Assembly: GCA_038244055.1 (NCBI GenBank)
Contig: JBBRTW010000164.1
Span: 1 to 13,883, forward strand
Length of the DNA: 13,883 bases
Direction: 5' to 3'
Origin: DASPKW01 sp038244055
GTDB lineage: Bacteria; Planctomycetota; Phycisphaerae; Tepidisphaerales; Tepidisphaeraceae
Shown: positions 1 through 7,903 of the stretch, one piece after another
How the letters are laid out: every line of letters begins with the position of its first letter
Position numbering within the stretch: the stretch's first letter is position 1
Translations under genes and position numbers: made by a program
Notes under the pieces: generated by a model
The model's database searches: none
Told to the model about the DNA's origin: nothing
The model's input: only the letters and a program-made list of their open reading frames with translations

Positions 1-1393
1 CCGCCGCCGCCTCCAGATTGCAGGTGGCGACATAGATTTTTCCGCCGACAACGATCGGCGAACCGTAAACGTTGCCCGGAGCCTTGGCCTCCTTGCCGAT
101 GTCGAGCTTCCAGGACAGTTTTCCATCCGCCAGATTCACCGCCTGCAAAACGCCGTTCAGGTCGGCCGCGTAAACCATGTCGCCGACAATCGCCGGGCCG
201 CCAAAGAAGGGCGCTTTACCGAGGTATTCCCACTTGAGCGTCCCATCGTCGAGATTCAGCGCGGTGATTTTCTTGTCCGTCGACGTGAACACCGCCAACT
301 TCTTCGCCACCGCAACCGGCGAAACCACGCCTCCCCCCACCGCGAAAGGCTTGCTCCACTTGGGCTTTCCATCCGCCAGATTGATCGCCACGATCTCCCC
401 CTTCGCGCCAGGAATCAACTGCGGATCGAACCGTATGCTGCTGCATCCCACCACCGCCACATCGCCCGCCACAGTCGGCCCGGCCCATGGATTGAGCTTC
501 AATTCCGCGCGCCATTTCGGCGCGCCCGTGGCGGCCGAGACGCACTGAAGCGCCCTGTCGCCCATCTTCTCATCATCCAGATACGCCGATGCCACCAGCA
601 CATTATCCCCCGACACCGCCACCGGCGAATCGATATGCCAGACCTTGTCCCCCACCTGCTTGTGGCTCCCCGTCTGCCAGAGCATCTTCGGCGCAGGCTT
701 GGGAAGCTGATCCTCGCTGGGGGGAATTGCGAAATCGGGATCCTTCTTTTTGTCGGCCTCGTACTTGTCCTGAAGCTCTTTCCACTTGGCGGCCATGATC
801 TGCGCCACCGCGGCCGCATCCACATCCTTGCCATCCAGCGTCAATTTCTCCGGATCGATGCAGAAAACGCCCGCATTGCCCCCGCCCAGATACACTCTGC
901 CGCCCGCCAGAGTCGGCGTGCCTTCCAGATGAATCAGCGGCCCGGGCAGCGACAACTGCCAGATCAACCGCCCGCCCACCGCCTCCAGGCAATACAATAC
1001 GGGGCTCTCGTTCTGGTGCATCCCATCGCCGAAATACAGTTTCCCACCCACCACCGCCGGCGCGGAAACCGTCGGCAGTTTCAGAAACGGCTGCGTCTTC
1101 ATCCACAACTCGCGCTTGGGCGCGCCCGCATCCGTCGCCAGCGCGTGCATCGCCCCCGATTGCAGCGCCCCCAGCGCCGGCGCAAAAACCATATTCTCCC
1201 CCGGCGACAGCGACCCGACGAATTGATCCGTCGATTCAAATACCCAGAGCACCTTCCCCGCGTTCACCGGCCCGGCCTGCCCATCCACATTCCCCGTCCG
1301 CTCGCCGTTCCCCCGCGCCGTAGGCCAATCCGCCGCGCGAGCAGCCCCAACCATCAAACCCAACACCGCCGCCAGAACCGAAATCCTCTTCAT
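1..1393 (-). CDS. Secreted PQQ-like (BamB-like) beta-propeller protein, partial at C-terminus
   Basis: The frame is open from ATG at 1393 to the left edge (464 residues visible, no stop). A short Sec signal peptide (MKRISVLAAVLGLMVGAARA, residues 1-20) is followed by AADWPTARG, the usual opening of PQQ-repeat proteins. Propeller signatures of the type 'hxAhNLxDGKxxW' recur at about residues 132-147, 281-295, 333-347, 376-390 and 416-429. A charged insert (about 181-225, with KWKELQDKYEADKKK) interrupts the propeller after the second blade. AGGAA at 1401-1405 lies 7 nt upstream, which supports this start. Such propellers act outside the cytoplasm as scaffolds (BamB-like) or, less often, as quinoprotein dehydrogenases. 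No dehydrogenase catalytic signature or haem motif is visible, so a binding or scaffold role is more likely (inference). It is the last visible gene of the leftward group, behind the FG-GAP and TPR genes. Confidence 0.88.
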   Translation of the reverse strand, partial: MKRISVLAAVLGLMVGAARAADWPTARGNGERTGNVDGQAGPVNAGKVLWVFESTDQFVGSLSPGENMVFAPALGALQSGAMHALATDAGAPKRELWMKTQPFLKLPTVSAPAVVGGKLYFGDGMHQNESPVLYCLEAVGGRLIWQLSLPGPLIHLEGTPTLAGGRVYLGGGNAGVFCIDPEKLTLDGKDVDAAAVAQIMAAKWKELQDKYEADKKKDPDFAIPPSEDQLPKPAPKMLWQTGSHKQVGDKVWHIDSPVAVSGDNVLVASAYLDDEKMGDRALQCVSAATGAPKWRAELKLNPWAGPTVAGDVAVVGCSSIRFDPQLIPGAKGEIVAINLADGKPKWSKPFAVGGGVVSPVAVAKKLAVFTSTDKKITALNLDDGTLKWEYLGKAPFFGGPAIVGDMVYAADLNGVLQAVNLADGKLSWKLDIGKEAKAPGNVYGSPIVVGGKIYVATCNLEAAA

Positions 1394-1400
1394 CGCAGCT

Positions 1401-1405
1401 TTCCT
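1401..1405 (-). promoter_or_regulatory. Ribosome binding site of the PQQ-like gene
   Basis: Reads AGGAA on the minus strand, 7 nt before the ATG at 1393. It is notable because the REP hairpin (1406-1428) begins at the very next base, so the folded hairpin would sit directly upstream of the ribosome landing site in the mRNA. Confidence 0.6.
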
Positions 1406-1428
1406 GTAGCACGGGCATCCTGCCCGTG
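1406..1428 (+). repeat. REP element, copy 1 (left arm of a REPIN)
   Basis: A GTAG head is followed by a hairpin with an 8-bp perfect stem (CACGGGCA at 1410-1417 pairing with TGCCCGTG at 1421-1428) and a 3-nt loop TCC. A GTAG or GGAG tetranucleotide at the foot of a small GC-rich palindrome is the known hallmark of REP sequences mobilised by RAYT (TnpA-REP) transposases. The inverted partner is at 1482-1504 and matches 21 of 23 positions. Confidence 0.75.
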
Positions 1429-1481
1429 AACGCTTGCATCGAAACACGAGCAACTCGCTTTAACACATTTCTTGGTTCCAA

Positions 1482-1504
1482 CATGGGCAGGATGCCCATG
1501 CTAC
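1482..1504 (-). repeat. REP element, copy 2 (right arm of a REPIN)
   Basis: On the minus strand it reads GTAG followed by an 8-bp stem (CATGGGCA at 1482-1489 pairing with TGCCCATG at 1493-1500) and a 3-nt loop. Compared with copy 1, the only two differences are one on each side of the stem, turning a C-G pair into T-A, so pairing is kept. The inverted pair spans 1406-1504 with a 53-bp spacer and fills the gap between the FG-GAP gene and the PQQ-like gene. It ends 8 bp downstream of the FG-GAP stop codon. Confidence 0.75.
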
Positions 1505-1512
1505 GCCTTCGA

Positions 1513-3354
1513 TTACTTCGCCGCGACCTTCTTCGCCGCGCGCTTCGGATCGCCCAAAAGCACCGAGGACTCCTGACCCTCATTATTGAACACCACATCC
1601 GGCGTCTTGTCGCCATTGAGATCCACCACGCAGATCGCCCGGGTGTTGAATATCTTTTGCGTCAGCCCGATCTCCTCGCTGGCATCCGTGAACCGGCCAT
1701 CGTTGGTGTTCCGGAAGAACCGGTTCGGACCTTTGAGAACGCCAACCATCAGATCCATCCGCCCCTGCCCGCTGAAATCGGTCCACGCCAGGCAGGCCGC
1801 GTTTTCAATCGGGCTGTTCAGATCGCCGCGGGAAGCGCTGATATCCGCGAACTTGCCGCCGCCCAGGTTCTTAAAGAGCTTGACCTGGTTGCCATCCACC
1901 AGCGTGATGTCGGCCTTGCCATCGTTATCGAAATCCGCCACTACCGGAACCACCCGGCTCGGCTTGAACGTCACGCCCGTGTCCTTCATCTCCACAAATC
2001 CCGTCGGCGTGTTCCTGACGATCATTCCCGTGCCGGCCGAGTAAACGAAATCCGCCCGGCCATCACCATCGATATCGGCAACCGCCAGTTGGAATCCCTT
2101 CACGCCCGCGCCGATGCCATTCCTGCCCAGGCCGACCTTGTCTGAAACATCCTCGAACACAGGTTGACTTGGAACCGTCGCAACCGCCACCGCCGGCTTG
2201 ACGGGCGCGGGCGTGGCGCTCGCGGGCGCAGCAGTCGTTGCGCCTGCGGCCGGCGCGGCCGGCGTCGTCGGCGCAACCACCGCCGCCACCGACTTGTTCT
2301 TGTACAAACGCAATCCCAAGTATCCGTTGGCCAGCAGAATATCCTGCTTCTTCGATCCATCCACATCGATCCACGCCGCCGAGGTCAGGGCGTAATACGG
2401 CTCCTTCGGCAGCAGCGCGGTGTCATCCTTGAACGTCCCATCGCCCTTGTTGGTCAGCAGCACCGGGCCGGTGGGCGTCGCCAGCAGCAGATCGGGCTTG
2501 CCATCGCCATTCCAGTCGCCCCAGGCCGCCGCGCGAGCGCCGCCCGAATACGGCAGCGTGATCTCATCCAGCGACGACCCTGCATTCTTCAACACCGCCA
2601 CTCGGCCAGCGCCGTACACGCACAAATCCATCTTCCCATCCCCATCGAAATCCACCGCCGAGACGCCGCCCGCCTCCGGGTCCGTCCGCGCGATCGCCGT
2701 GTACTGGGAGAATGCCGGCATTCCCGCGATCGCCCGGAAATCCTCATTGCCCCAGCCGACGAAATCGCGCTTGGGGTTGTAATCCTGGAGCTTGAGGCTC
2801 GCCTTGAGCCGCTGAATTTTGGCCGCCTTGATGTGCAGGTTGGGCTTATCATCCACCATGCAGGGAATGACCACTTCCTGCCCGCCGATGATCGCCGTCA
2901 CGGCCGCCGCCAGCTTCTCAACCTTGCCCGCGTAGCTGCGCAGCAGGAACGGCTCGCCATGACTCATCGCCCACCAGTCGCCCGCGTAGGCCTGATACCA
3001 GTATCCGGACACGTAATTCTCGCTCGCCCCGCCGTTGTGGAACATGATCCCCAGCGCACCCACCTGGGCCGCTTCCATCGCGAACTGCCATTCGCGCGGG
3101 TTGAACCCCGCCTTGGCGATGTTGTGCTTGATCACATCGGTGGGATGGACGCCTTTGAGGTCCTTCACCTTGCGGTAGATGATCAGGTTCTTCTCACGAT
3201 CCACCTTCTCCACCCGCATCACCAGGATGTTGGTGGATTCAGTGATCAGGCGGCCCAGCGTGTAGGGCGCTTCCACATACGCCTTCGCCGGCTGCGCCCA
3301 AAGCATCAACGCGCCGATCGCAACGGTCATCAAACATTTCGAGAATCGCTTCAT
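1513..3354 (-). CDS. Secreted FG-GAP/VCBS-repeat seven-blade propeller protein
   Basis: A 613-residue protein. ATG at 3354 is preferred over the in-frame ATG at 3423 because it gives a clean Sec signal peptide (MKRFSKCLMTVAIGALMLWA, cleavage after QPAKA) and has AAGGA 9 nt upstream. After the signal, about 200 residues form a conserved-looking N-terminal domain (starts YVEAPYTLGRLITES) that I do not recognise as a named enzyme. Seven FG-GAP/VCBS blades then follow, each with an Asp-rich calcium-type loop: VDFDGDGKMD (about 231), GDWNGDGKPD (278), IDVDGSKKQD (326), ADIDGDGRAD (423), ADFDNDGKAD (470), TDFSGQGRMD (523) and VDLNGDKTPD (576). A long Ala/Pro/Thr linker (about 355-397) separates blades 3 and 4. 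The tail is basic (KRAAKKVAAK). By family knowledge the propeller is extracytoplasmic and calcium-stabilised; the ligand is unknown. The 78-bp gap after the TPR gene suggests co-transcription. Confidence 0.88.
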   Translation of the reverse strand: MKRFSKCLMTVAIGALMLWAQPAKAYVEAPYTLGRLITESTNILVMRVEKVDREKNLIIYRKVKDLKGVHPTDVIKHNIAKAGFNPREWQFAMEAAQVGALGIMFHNGGASENYVSGYWYQAYAGDWWAMSHGEPFLLRSYAGKVEKLAAAVTAIIGGQEVVIPCMVDDKPNLHIKAAKIQRLKASLKLQDYNPKRDFVGWGNEDFRAIAGMPAFSQYTAIARTDPEAGGVSAVDFDGDGKMDLCVYGAGRVAVLKNAGSSLDEITLPYSGGARAAAWGDWNGDGKPDLLLATPTGPVLLTNKGDGTFKDDTALLPKEPYYALTSAAWIDVDGSKKQDILLANGYLGLRLYKNKSVAAVVAPTTPAAPAAGATTAAPASATPAPVKPAVAVATVPSQPVFEDVSDKVGLGRNGIGAGVKGFQLAVADIDGDGRADFVYSAGTGMIVRNTPTGFVEMKDTGVTFKPSRVVPVVADFDNDGKADITLVDGNQVKLFKNLGGGKFADISASRGDLNSPIENAACLAWTDFSGQGRMDLMVGVLKGPNRFFRNTNDGRFTDASEEIGLTQKIFNTRAICVVDLNGDKTPDVVFNNEGQESSVLLGDPKRAAKKVAAK

Positions 3355-3363
3355 GGCAAGTTT

Positions 3364-3368
3364 TCCTT
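3364..3368 (-). promoter_or_regulatory. Ribosome binding site deciding the FG-GAP protein start
   Basis: AAGGA on the minus strand, 9 nt before the ATG at 3354. It favours this start over the upstream in-frame ATG at 3423, which would bury the signal peptide 23 residues into the protein. Confidence 0.6.
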
Positions 3369-3432
3369 CATCGAATCGGACATTTCCCCCTGAACCATGG
3401 CTCCGAAATGGAGCCTCACGCATCCATGCCTC

Positions 3433-6400
3433 TTACTGAATTTCCTTGAGCCGCTTGGCCGCTTCCGTGGCCCACTGCGTCTCCGGATGATCGCTGACCA
3501 CGCGCTGCAGAATCTCCTTCGCCTGCGCCGGCTGCTTGAGCTCGATCAGCGCCTTGGCGGCCGCCAGCGATGAATTGGCCGCCACATCGTTGTAGTCGTA
3601 GGTCACCGGCACGATCAGCAGCTCCGTGACCGCGTCCTTCCATCGCTTCTGCTCGCCGCGGCACATGCCGATCTGAAGCTGGGCCTTCGCCGCCATCTCG
3701 CCCGAGGTCCGCCGAGTCACTTCCGTGTACATCTCCACCGCGCGATCGAACGCCTTCTCCTGCTGGAACGCCATCCCCATTCCAAACCGCGCTTCGGCCG
3801 CATATTTCGTTCCGCCGAACCGCTGCAGCAGCTTCTCGTACGCCGCCCGGCTCTCCGCCCAGGCGTTGGTCGCCGCATAGGCCTGACCGAGATGGAACAA
3901 GCCTTCTTCCGTGACCGGCCCGGCATTCAGGTATTTCTCGGAGCCGCTGACGAATCGCGACAGCACAGTCTGCGCCTCGCCATAGTTCTTCTGCTGCAAC
4001 AGCGCCATTCCCTTAAGCAGATACGCCGCCGCCCGCACCGGATGGCTGCCGTCCGCCAGCGCCATTTGCGCCTGCTGCATCGCGCCGTTAATATCTCCTT
4101 TAAGCAACTGGCACGTTCCCAACCGCACCCGGATAAATTCCAACTGCGGCTGCGGCGGATTGCGATCGATCAGCGCGCTCAACGCCTGGATCGCTCCATC
4201 CGCATCCCCGCGCTGGTAGCAGATCGTCGCCAGTTCCAGCCGGATATCCACGCACACCGGCGAATCCGCGTTGGCCTCCAGCGCCTTGTTCAAAAACTCC
4301 CGCGCCTTCTTCTCGCCCGGCTGCATCGGGATCGATGCCAGCTTGATCTCCGGCGCACGCGGCACCGAATTGCTCTTGCCGATGGCCGGCATCTTCGCCA
4401 GTCTCTCCTTCAATCTCTTATACGATTCCTCGCCGCGCGCTCGCCGGATCGTCTCCACTTCCGCCTCGCCGATCGACCACCAGGTGATCCCGGCATCGCG
4501 CAGGGTGCGAACGTGCAGATCCGATCCCGCCGACTTTTCCGCGATCCGATCCGCGTGGGTTGAGAATGCGTTGGCGATCTCCGTCGCCTGCTTCAGCGCA
4601 TCCGCCTCCGTCGCCAGCAGCTTCGCATCAACCGGTTTATCCAGCGGCGCGCTCACCATCGCGTTCTTCGCCTGCCGCAGTTTCTCCACGATCTCATCCT
4701 TGCGAACCTGGATCGATGCCAGCGAAGCCTCGGCCGCCTCCGGGCTGGCCGGGTATTGCTTGCCGATCGAATCGAACAGCGCCACCGCCTCCTTGACCTT
4801 GCCCGAAGACTTCAGCGCCATGCCGTGCGCCAGCATCAGGCCCGGCACCCAGGCCGCCCGATTCGGGTCCGCCTTGAGCGTGGCCTCGTACTGCGTCCGC
4901 GTCTTCTCCAGCATCGCCGCCGCATCCACGCCCCGGCCCTGCGTCACCATGATCGCCGAGAGCCGCATCAGCGCCAGCGGCGCGATGTCGCTCTTCATCA
5001 GCACGCCGTCGTTGCGGAATCGATTCAATTCATTGATCGCCCCGCCCGCATCGCCGACCGCCGCGATCAGCCGCGCCCGATCCATCACCGCCTGCGCGTA
5101 GGCCGGATGCTTGGGATATTTCTGCAACAGCTTCTCGTACGTTTCCCGGGCCGATTGATAGCCCTTCTGCTTTTCCTGCTGATCCGCCAGCATTCCCGCG
5201 GTCCGCTGGTACACATCCGCCAGCTTCAGCATCGCCTCCGGTGTCTCCGGGAGATTGTCATTGGAACCGACGAACACGGATAGATACTTGGCCGCCTCTT
5301 CCAGTTGGCTCGCCGTCCGCGCTGCCGACAGCGCATCGTCCGCGCTTTCCGGCAACGTCCTCAGCAAACAATCCGCTTGATAATACGAAGAAAGCGCCAT
5401 CTCCCCACTGCGTTCGGCATCAGGAATGCCGCCGAGATATTTAGCCGCCTTCTCCCAATCCGATTGGCGGTAATATGCCATCCCCAACCCAAACTTCGCC
5501 GCGCCGGCCTGCGCGCTCTCGGGATACTTATCCGCCACCGCCTGATAGCGAACTGCCGCCTGCTGCTGCAATTCCTTTGCCTTGGCGGTCATTTCCGGCT
5601 TCTTCGCCAGTTCAAGCCCCTGCCGATACGAATTCTCCGCCTGCCAGAAAAGCACCGCCGGCTTCAACATGCTCTTGGGATACTTTCCCAGGAATTTCGC
5701 GCACACCTGCTCGCTTGCCGCGAAATCCCCCGACTTTTCCAGGCACATCGCCCACTTCTCGTGCGCCGCCTCGGCGCGCTCGGCATCAGATACATCATTC
5801 GCAACCGCCTCATAGACCGCCGCCGCCTCCTTGAACTGCGTCAGCAGCGCCAGCGTCTCCGCCTGATCCATCAGGATCGCCGGCCGTCGCTCTTTCGCGG
5901 CCGGGTCGGTCGCCGCCAGTTGCTGCGCCTTCTCCGCCGCCTTGGCAAAGCTCTGCACGGCCGCCCGATACTGATTCTGCGCCTGCCCCGCGTTGGCCGG
6001 ATCCGCCAGCGCCTTCTGCAAGCGCCCGAGCCACCACGCCGCCTGATCCGCCAGCGCCGGCACGGTCTCCAACTGCCGCAGCGGCCTCTCCGCCTCCGCC
6101 ATCTTCTGCTGCACCATGCACGACGTTGCCAGCAACATCGCCTTCTGCTTTAACTCCGCATCCGGGGTTTGCTGGACGACGGCCATGAACTTCGTCTGCG
6201 CATCGGCATATTGGCCGTATCCATACTGGAGCATGCCGCCATCGTACGCCGCCATCAGCAGGTACTCCGGCGTCGACCGAACCATCTCCTCCGTCCGCCG
6301 CTGCTCCACATACCGGCCCCGCCAGATATCGCGATTTCTCAGCGATTCCTCGGCCGTCCTCCTCTGCTTCATGAAATCCGTCAATAGCGCGCTGTACTCC

Positions 6401-7572
6401 TGCGCCGCCTCGGGCTTCTCGCCCGTCTCCATCTTGATCCGCGCGATCCAGTACCGCGCCTGCAATCCCAGCACCGGCTGATCGAACGGTGCCATCCCCG
6501 CCAAGGTCACAAACGCTCCCGGAAGATCCTTCAACTCGATCTGCGTCCGTCCCAGCACCAGCAGCGCCACCGGCCGCTGCGTCGCCTTGGCCAGCAGCGG
6601 ATCGGTAATGAACGACCGCGCCAGTTCCATCGCTTCTTTGAATTTCCCGCACTTAAAGAGCGTCTCCGCCCCTTCGGCCCGCGCCCGCGCTGCCAGTTCC
6701 AGCGCCGCCGGCAATTCCTTCACATCCGCCGCCGGCTTGGGATTCACACCCGCCGACAGAGTCGCCTCCGCGATCGCCAGATGATGCGCTGCCTGCCCCA
6801 GCCGCTCCATCGCCTTGCCCATCTGCTCTTTCTGAGCATCGCCCTTGGCCCCCCGCGCGCCATCCAGCCTTTGCTCCGCCGTCAGCCGCAGCGCCGTCCC
6901 CAGCCAGTAATGCACCCGCCCGCGCTCCGGCACATCCGGCAGATCGATCACCTGCTGCGCCTCGGTGGCGATCGCGTTCCAATCCTTGTCCGGATTGTCC
7001 ACCATCGCCTGCACCGCACCCAGCCGCGCCGCCGTCACCTCCGGCCGCTTGGGAAAATTAGCGACAAACTCCCGATATTTATTGACCGCCTGCCCATAAT
7101 TCCGCCCCTCGGCCGCCCGCCGCGCCTCCTCCAACATCTGCGTGCCGCGCTGCTCCTCCACCTTGGCCTTGCGCGCCTCTTCCTTAACGCGAGCTTCTTC
7201 CTTCAACCGTGCATGCTCCGCCTCCGCCTTTTTCCGTGCCTCTTCCTTCAATCGCGCCTGTTCCACTTCCGCCTTTTTTCGCGTCTCTTCCTTAACCCGC
7301 GCCTCCTCCTTCACCCGCGCCGCTTCCGCCTCCGCCTTCTTCCGCGCCTCCTCCTTCACCCTGGCCGCTTCCGCCTGGCGCTTGAGCTCGTCTTCCTTCT
7401 GCTTCTGCTGGGGATCGACCTTCGGCTGCTCCGGCGCTTTGGGCACATCCGCACCCCGCGCCATTTCGCCCATCATGAGTGCGGTAAGCGGCGTCACCGC
7501 CAGTGCCGCCACCAATGCCAAACTCGTCAAACCACCGGCCTTGGCCACACCCACCCGAGTCGTTCGTTCCAT
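3433..7572 (-). CDS. Giant exported TPR-repeat protein with TolA/YbgF-like coiled coil
   Basis: A 1379-residue protein starting at ATG 7572 with a strong GGAGG (7578-7582) 5 nt upstream. The N-terminus has a Sec signal or membrane anchor (hydrophobic about 14-34, possible cleavage after MARGA near 41). A short Pro/Gln stretch follows, then an uninterrupted charged helix (about 55-145) built of ARVKEEARKKAEAE-type units that should form a coiled coil, as in TolA and the CpoB/YbgF N-terminus. The rest is tandem TPR-type helix pairs. Recognisable ones include AEGRNYGQAVNKYREFVANF (about 154-173), segments with YPKSMLKPA and KYPESAQAGAAKFGLGMAYY, and a C-terminal run (NAWAESRAAYEKLLQRFGG, KAFDRAVEMYTEVTRR, ending KRLKEIQ). 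It probably acts as a large periplasmic protein-protein scaffold. It heads the leftward group with the FG-GAP and PQQ-like genes. No catalytic domain is visible. The family call is firm; the partners are unknown. Confidence 0.9.
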   Translation of the reverse strand: MERTTRVGVAKAGGLTSLALVAALAVTPLTALMMGEMARGADVPKAPEQPKVDPQQKQKEDELKRQAEAARVKEEARKKAEAEAARVKEEARVKEETRKKAEVEQARLKEEARKKAEAEHARLKEEARVKEEARKAKVEEQRGTQMLEEARRAAEGRNYGQAVNKYREFVANFPKRPEVTAARLGAVQAMVDNPDKDWNAIATEAQQVIDLPDVPERGRVHYWLGTALRLTAEQRLDGARGAKGDAQKEQMGKAMERLGQAAHHLAIAEATLSAGVNPKPAADVKELPAALELAARARAEGAETLFKCGKFKEAMELARSFITDPLLAKATQRPVALLVLGRTQIELKDLPGAFVTLAGMAPFDQPVLGLQARYWIARIKMETGEKPEAAQEYSALLTDFMKQRRTAEESLRNRDIWRGRYVEQRRTEEMVRSTPEYLLMAAYDGGMLQYGYGQYADAQTKFMAVVQQTPDAELKQKAMLLATSCMVQQKMAEAERPLRQLETVPALADQAAWWLGRLQKALADPANAGQAQNQYRAAVQSFAKAAEKAQQLAATDPAAKERRPAILMDQAETLALLTQFKEAAAVYEAVANDVSDAERAEAAHEKWAMCLEKSGDFAASEQVCAKFLGKYPKSMLKPAVLFWQAENSYRQGLELAKKPEMTAKAKELQQQAAVRYQAVADKYPESAQAGAAKFGLGMAYYRQSDWEKAAKYLGGIPDAERSGEMALSSYYQADCLLRTLPESADDALSAARTASQLEEAAKYLSVFVGSNDNLPETPEAMLKLADVYQRTAGMLADQQEKQKGYQSARETYEKLLQKYPKHPAYAQAVMDRARLIAAVGDAGGAINELNRFRNDGVLMKSDIAPLALMRLSAIMVTQGRGVDAAAMLEKTRTQYEATLKADPNRAAWVPGLMLAHGMALKSSGKVKEAVALFDSIGKQYPASPEAAEASLASIQVRKDEIVEKLRQAKNAMVSAPLDKPVDAKLLATEADALKQATEIANAFSTHADRIAEKSAGSDLHVRTLRDAGITWWSIGEAEVETIRRARGEESYKRLKERLAKMPAIGKSNSVPRAPEIKLASIPMQPGEKKAREFLNKALEANADSPVCVDIRLELATICYQRGDADGAIQALSALIDRNPPQPQLEFIRVRLGTCQLLKGDINGAMQQAQMALADGSHPVRAAAYLLKGMALLQQKNYGEAQTVLSRFVSGSEKYLNAGPVTEEGLFHLGQAYAATNAWAESRAAYEKLLQRFGGTKYAAEARFGMGMAFQQEKAFDRAVEMYTEVTRRTSGEMAAKAQLQIGMCRGEQKRWKDAVTELLIVPVTYDYNDVAANSSLAAAKALIELKQPAQAKEILQRVVSDHPETQWATEAAKRLKEIQ
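7150..7365 (-). repeat. Two-copy 108-bp tandem repeat encoding a 36-residue coiled-coil unit
   Basis: Residues 70-105 and 106-141 of the TPR protein are two copies of a 36-residue unit, each made of a 15-residue part (ARxKEEARKKAEAEx) and a 21-residue part (starting ARxKEEARVKEE). By my hand alignment 28 of 36 residues match, and most changes lie in the last eight residues. This indicates growth of the coiled coil by duplication on top of an older shorter KEEA-type repeat. Confidence 0.75.
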
Positions 7573-7773
7573 CGAAGCCTCCGGACTGCGCGAATGTCTT
7601 CGCTAAACCTGAATGTTCCTGCGGCTACTTACTGTCAGCCGGGGGACCTGTTGAACCTTTTTGACGCGAACTTTCGAACCTAAGTCTTTCCCCCACCTTA
7701 TGCTGCATCGCACTCAGGGCATCCCATTCCAACAACATCGGACCCATCGGCCCTGTATTGCGTATGGATCGCC

Positions 7774-7796
7774 TTGTGGTGCAGGCTATCAGCCCG
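7774..7796 (+). repeat. REP-like element of a second family, copy 1
   Basis: A TTGTGGTG head is followed by a small hairpin with CAGGCT opposite AGCCCG and loop ATC (7782-7796); one A/C mismatch lies in the 6-bp stem. It matches 21 of 23 positions of the copy at 7811-7833, in the same orientation and 37 bp apart. It is unrelated in sequence to the GTAG-headed pair at 1406-1504. Confidence 0.6.
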
Positions 7797-7810
7797 CATA
7801 CTCGCATTCG

Positions 7811-7833
7811 TTGTGGTGCAGGCTTTCAGCCTG
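7811..7833 (+). repeat. REP-like element of a second family, copy 2
   Basis: Same TTGTGGTG head as copy 1, here with a perfect 6-bp stem: CAGGCT (7819-7824), loop TTC, AGCCTG (7828-7833). It is likely the better-preserved copy of a dispersed genomic family (inference). Confidence 0.6.
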
Positions 7834-7872
7834 TCTCTTCTATAACCAAAGACCCACTCATCAGACGACCGC

Positions 7873-7900
7873 ATTAAAGCCTGCTTAACAAAGGTGTCAA
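7873..7900 (-). promoter_or_regulatory. Candidate sigma70-type promoter for the leftward TPR operon
   Basis: On the minus strand a perfect -35 hexamer TTGACA (7895-7900) is followed after 16 bp by TTTAAT (7873-7878), 5 of 6 matches to TATAAT. Transcription would run left, giving a roughly 290-nt leader before the ATG at 7572 that contains both REP-like hairpins. The -35 box overlaps the leader and ribosome binding zone of the divergent gene at 7904. Motif evidence only. Confidence 0.35.
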
Positions 7901-7903
7901 GGA

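Larger units (their letters stand above)
7573..7903. other. Divergent intergenic region with two REP-like hairpins
   Basis: These 331 bp separate the leftward TPR operon from the rightward PQQ-like/fusion genes, so both promoters should lie here. I see no convincing open frame. It contains two direct REP-like copies (7774-7796, 7811-7833), a candidate leftward promoter (7873-7900) and a lone rightward -10-like TATAAC at 7841-7846 without a matching -35. The stretch 7600-7770 shows no recognisable structure. Confidence 0.7.

Noticed and set aside
635..1429. 264-codon + strand frame opposite the first PQQ-like gene
   Set aside because: Arg/Pro/His-rich composition; the minus strand encodes regular PQQ-type blades with a signal peptide and ribosome binding site.
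2164..3393. 409-codon + strand frame opposite the FG-GAP gene
   Set aside because: The product is Arg/His-rich with no signal or domain, and the minus strand frame has a signal peptide and seven FG-GAP blades.
3355..3423. 23-residue N-terminal extension of the FG-GAP protein from the ATG at 3423
   Set aside because: It would place the signal peptide internally; the ATG at 3354 has a better-placed AAGGA and a standard signal sequence.
6781..7683. 300-codon + strand frame opposite the TPR gene start
   Set aside because: It is the complement of the coiled-coil repeat (Leu/Arg-rich low complexity) and crosses into the intergenic region without its own supported start.
7774..7833. Possible minimal CRISPR array because of two similar 23-bp repeats
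   Set aside because: There are only two copies with a 14-bp gap, each a hairpin by itself, and no cas genes are visible. The REP-like explanation fits better.
7841..7846. Rightward -10-like TATAAC as promoter for the gene at 7904
   Set aside because: No acceptable -35 hexamer lies 16-18 bp upstream, so it is mentioned only as a possible element.
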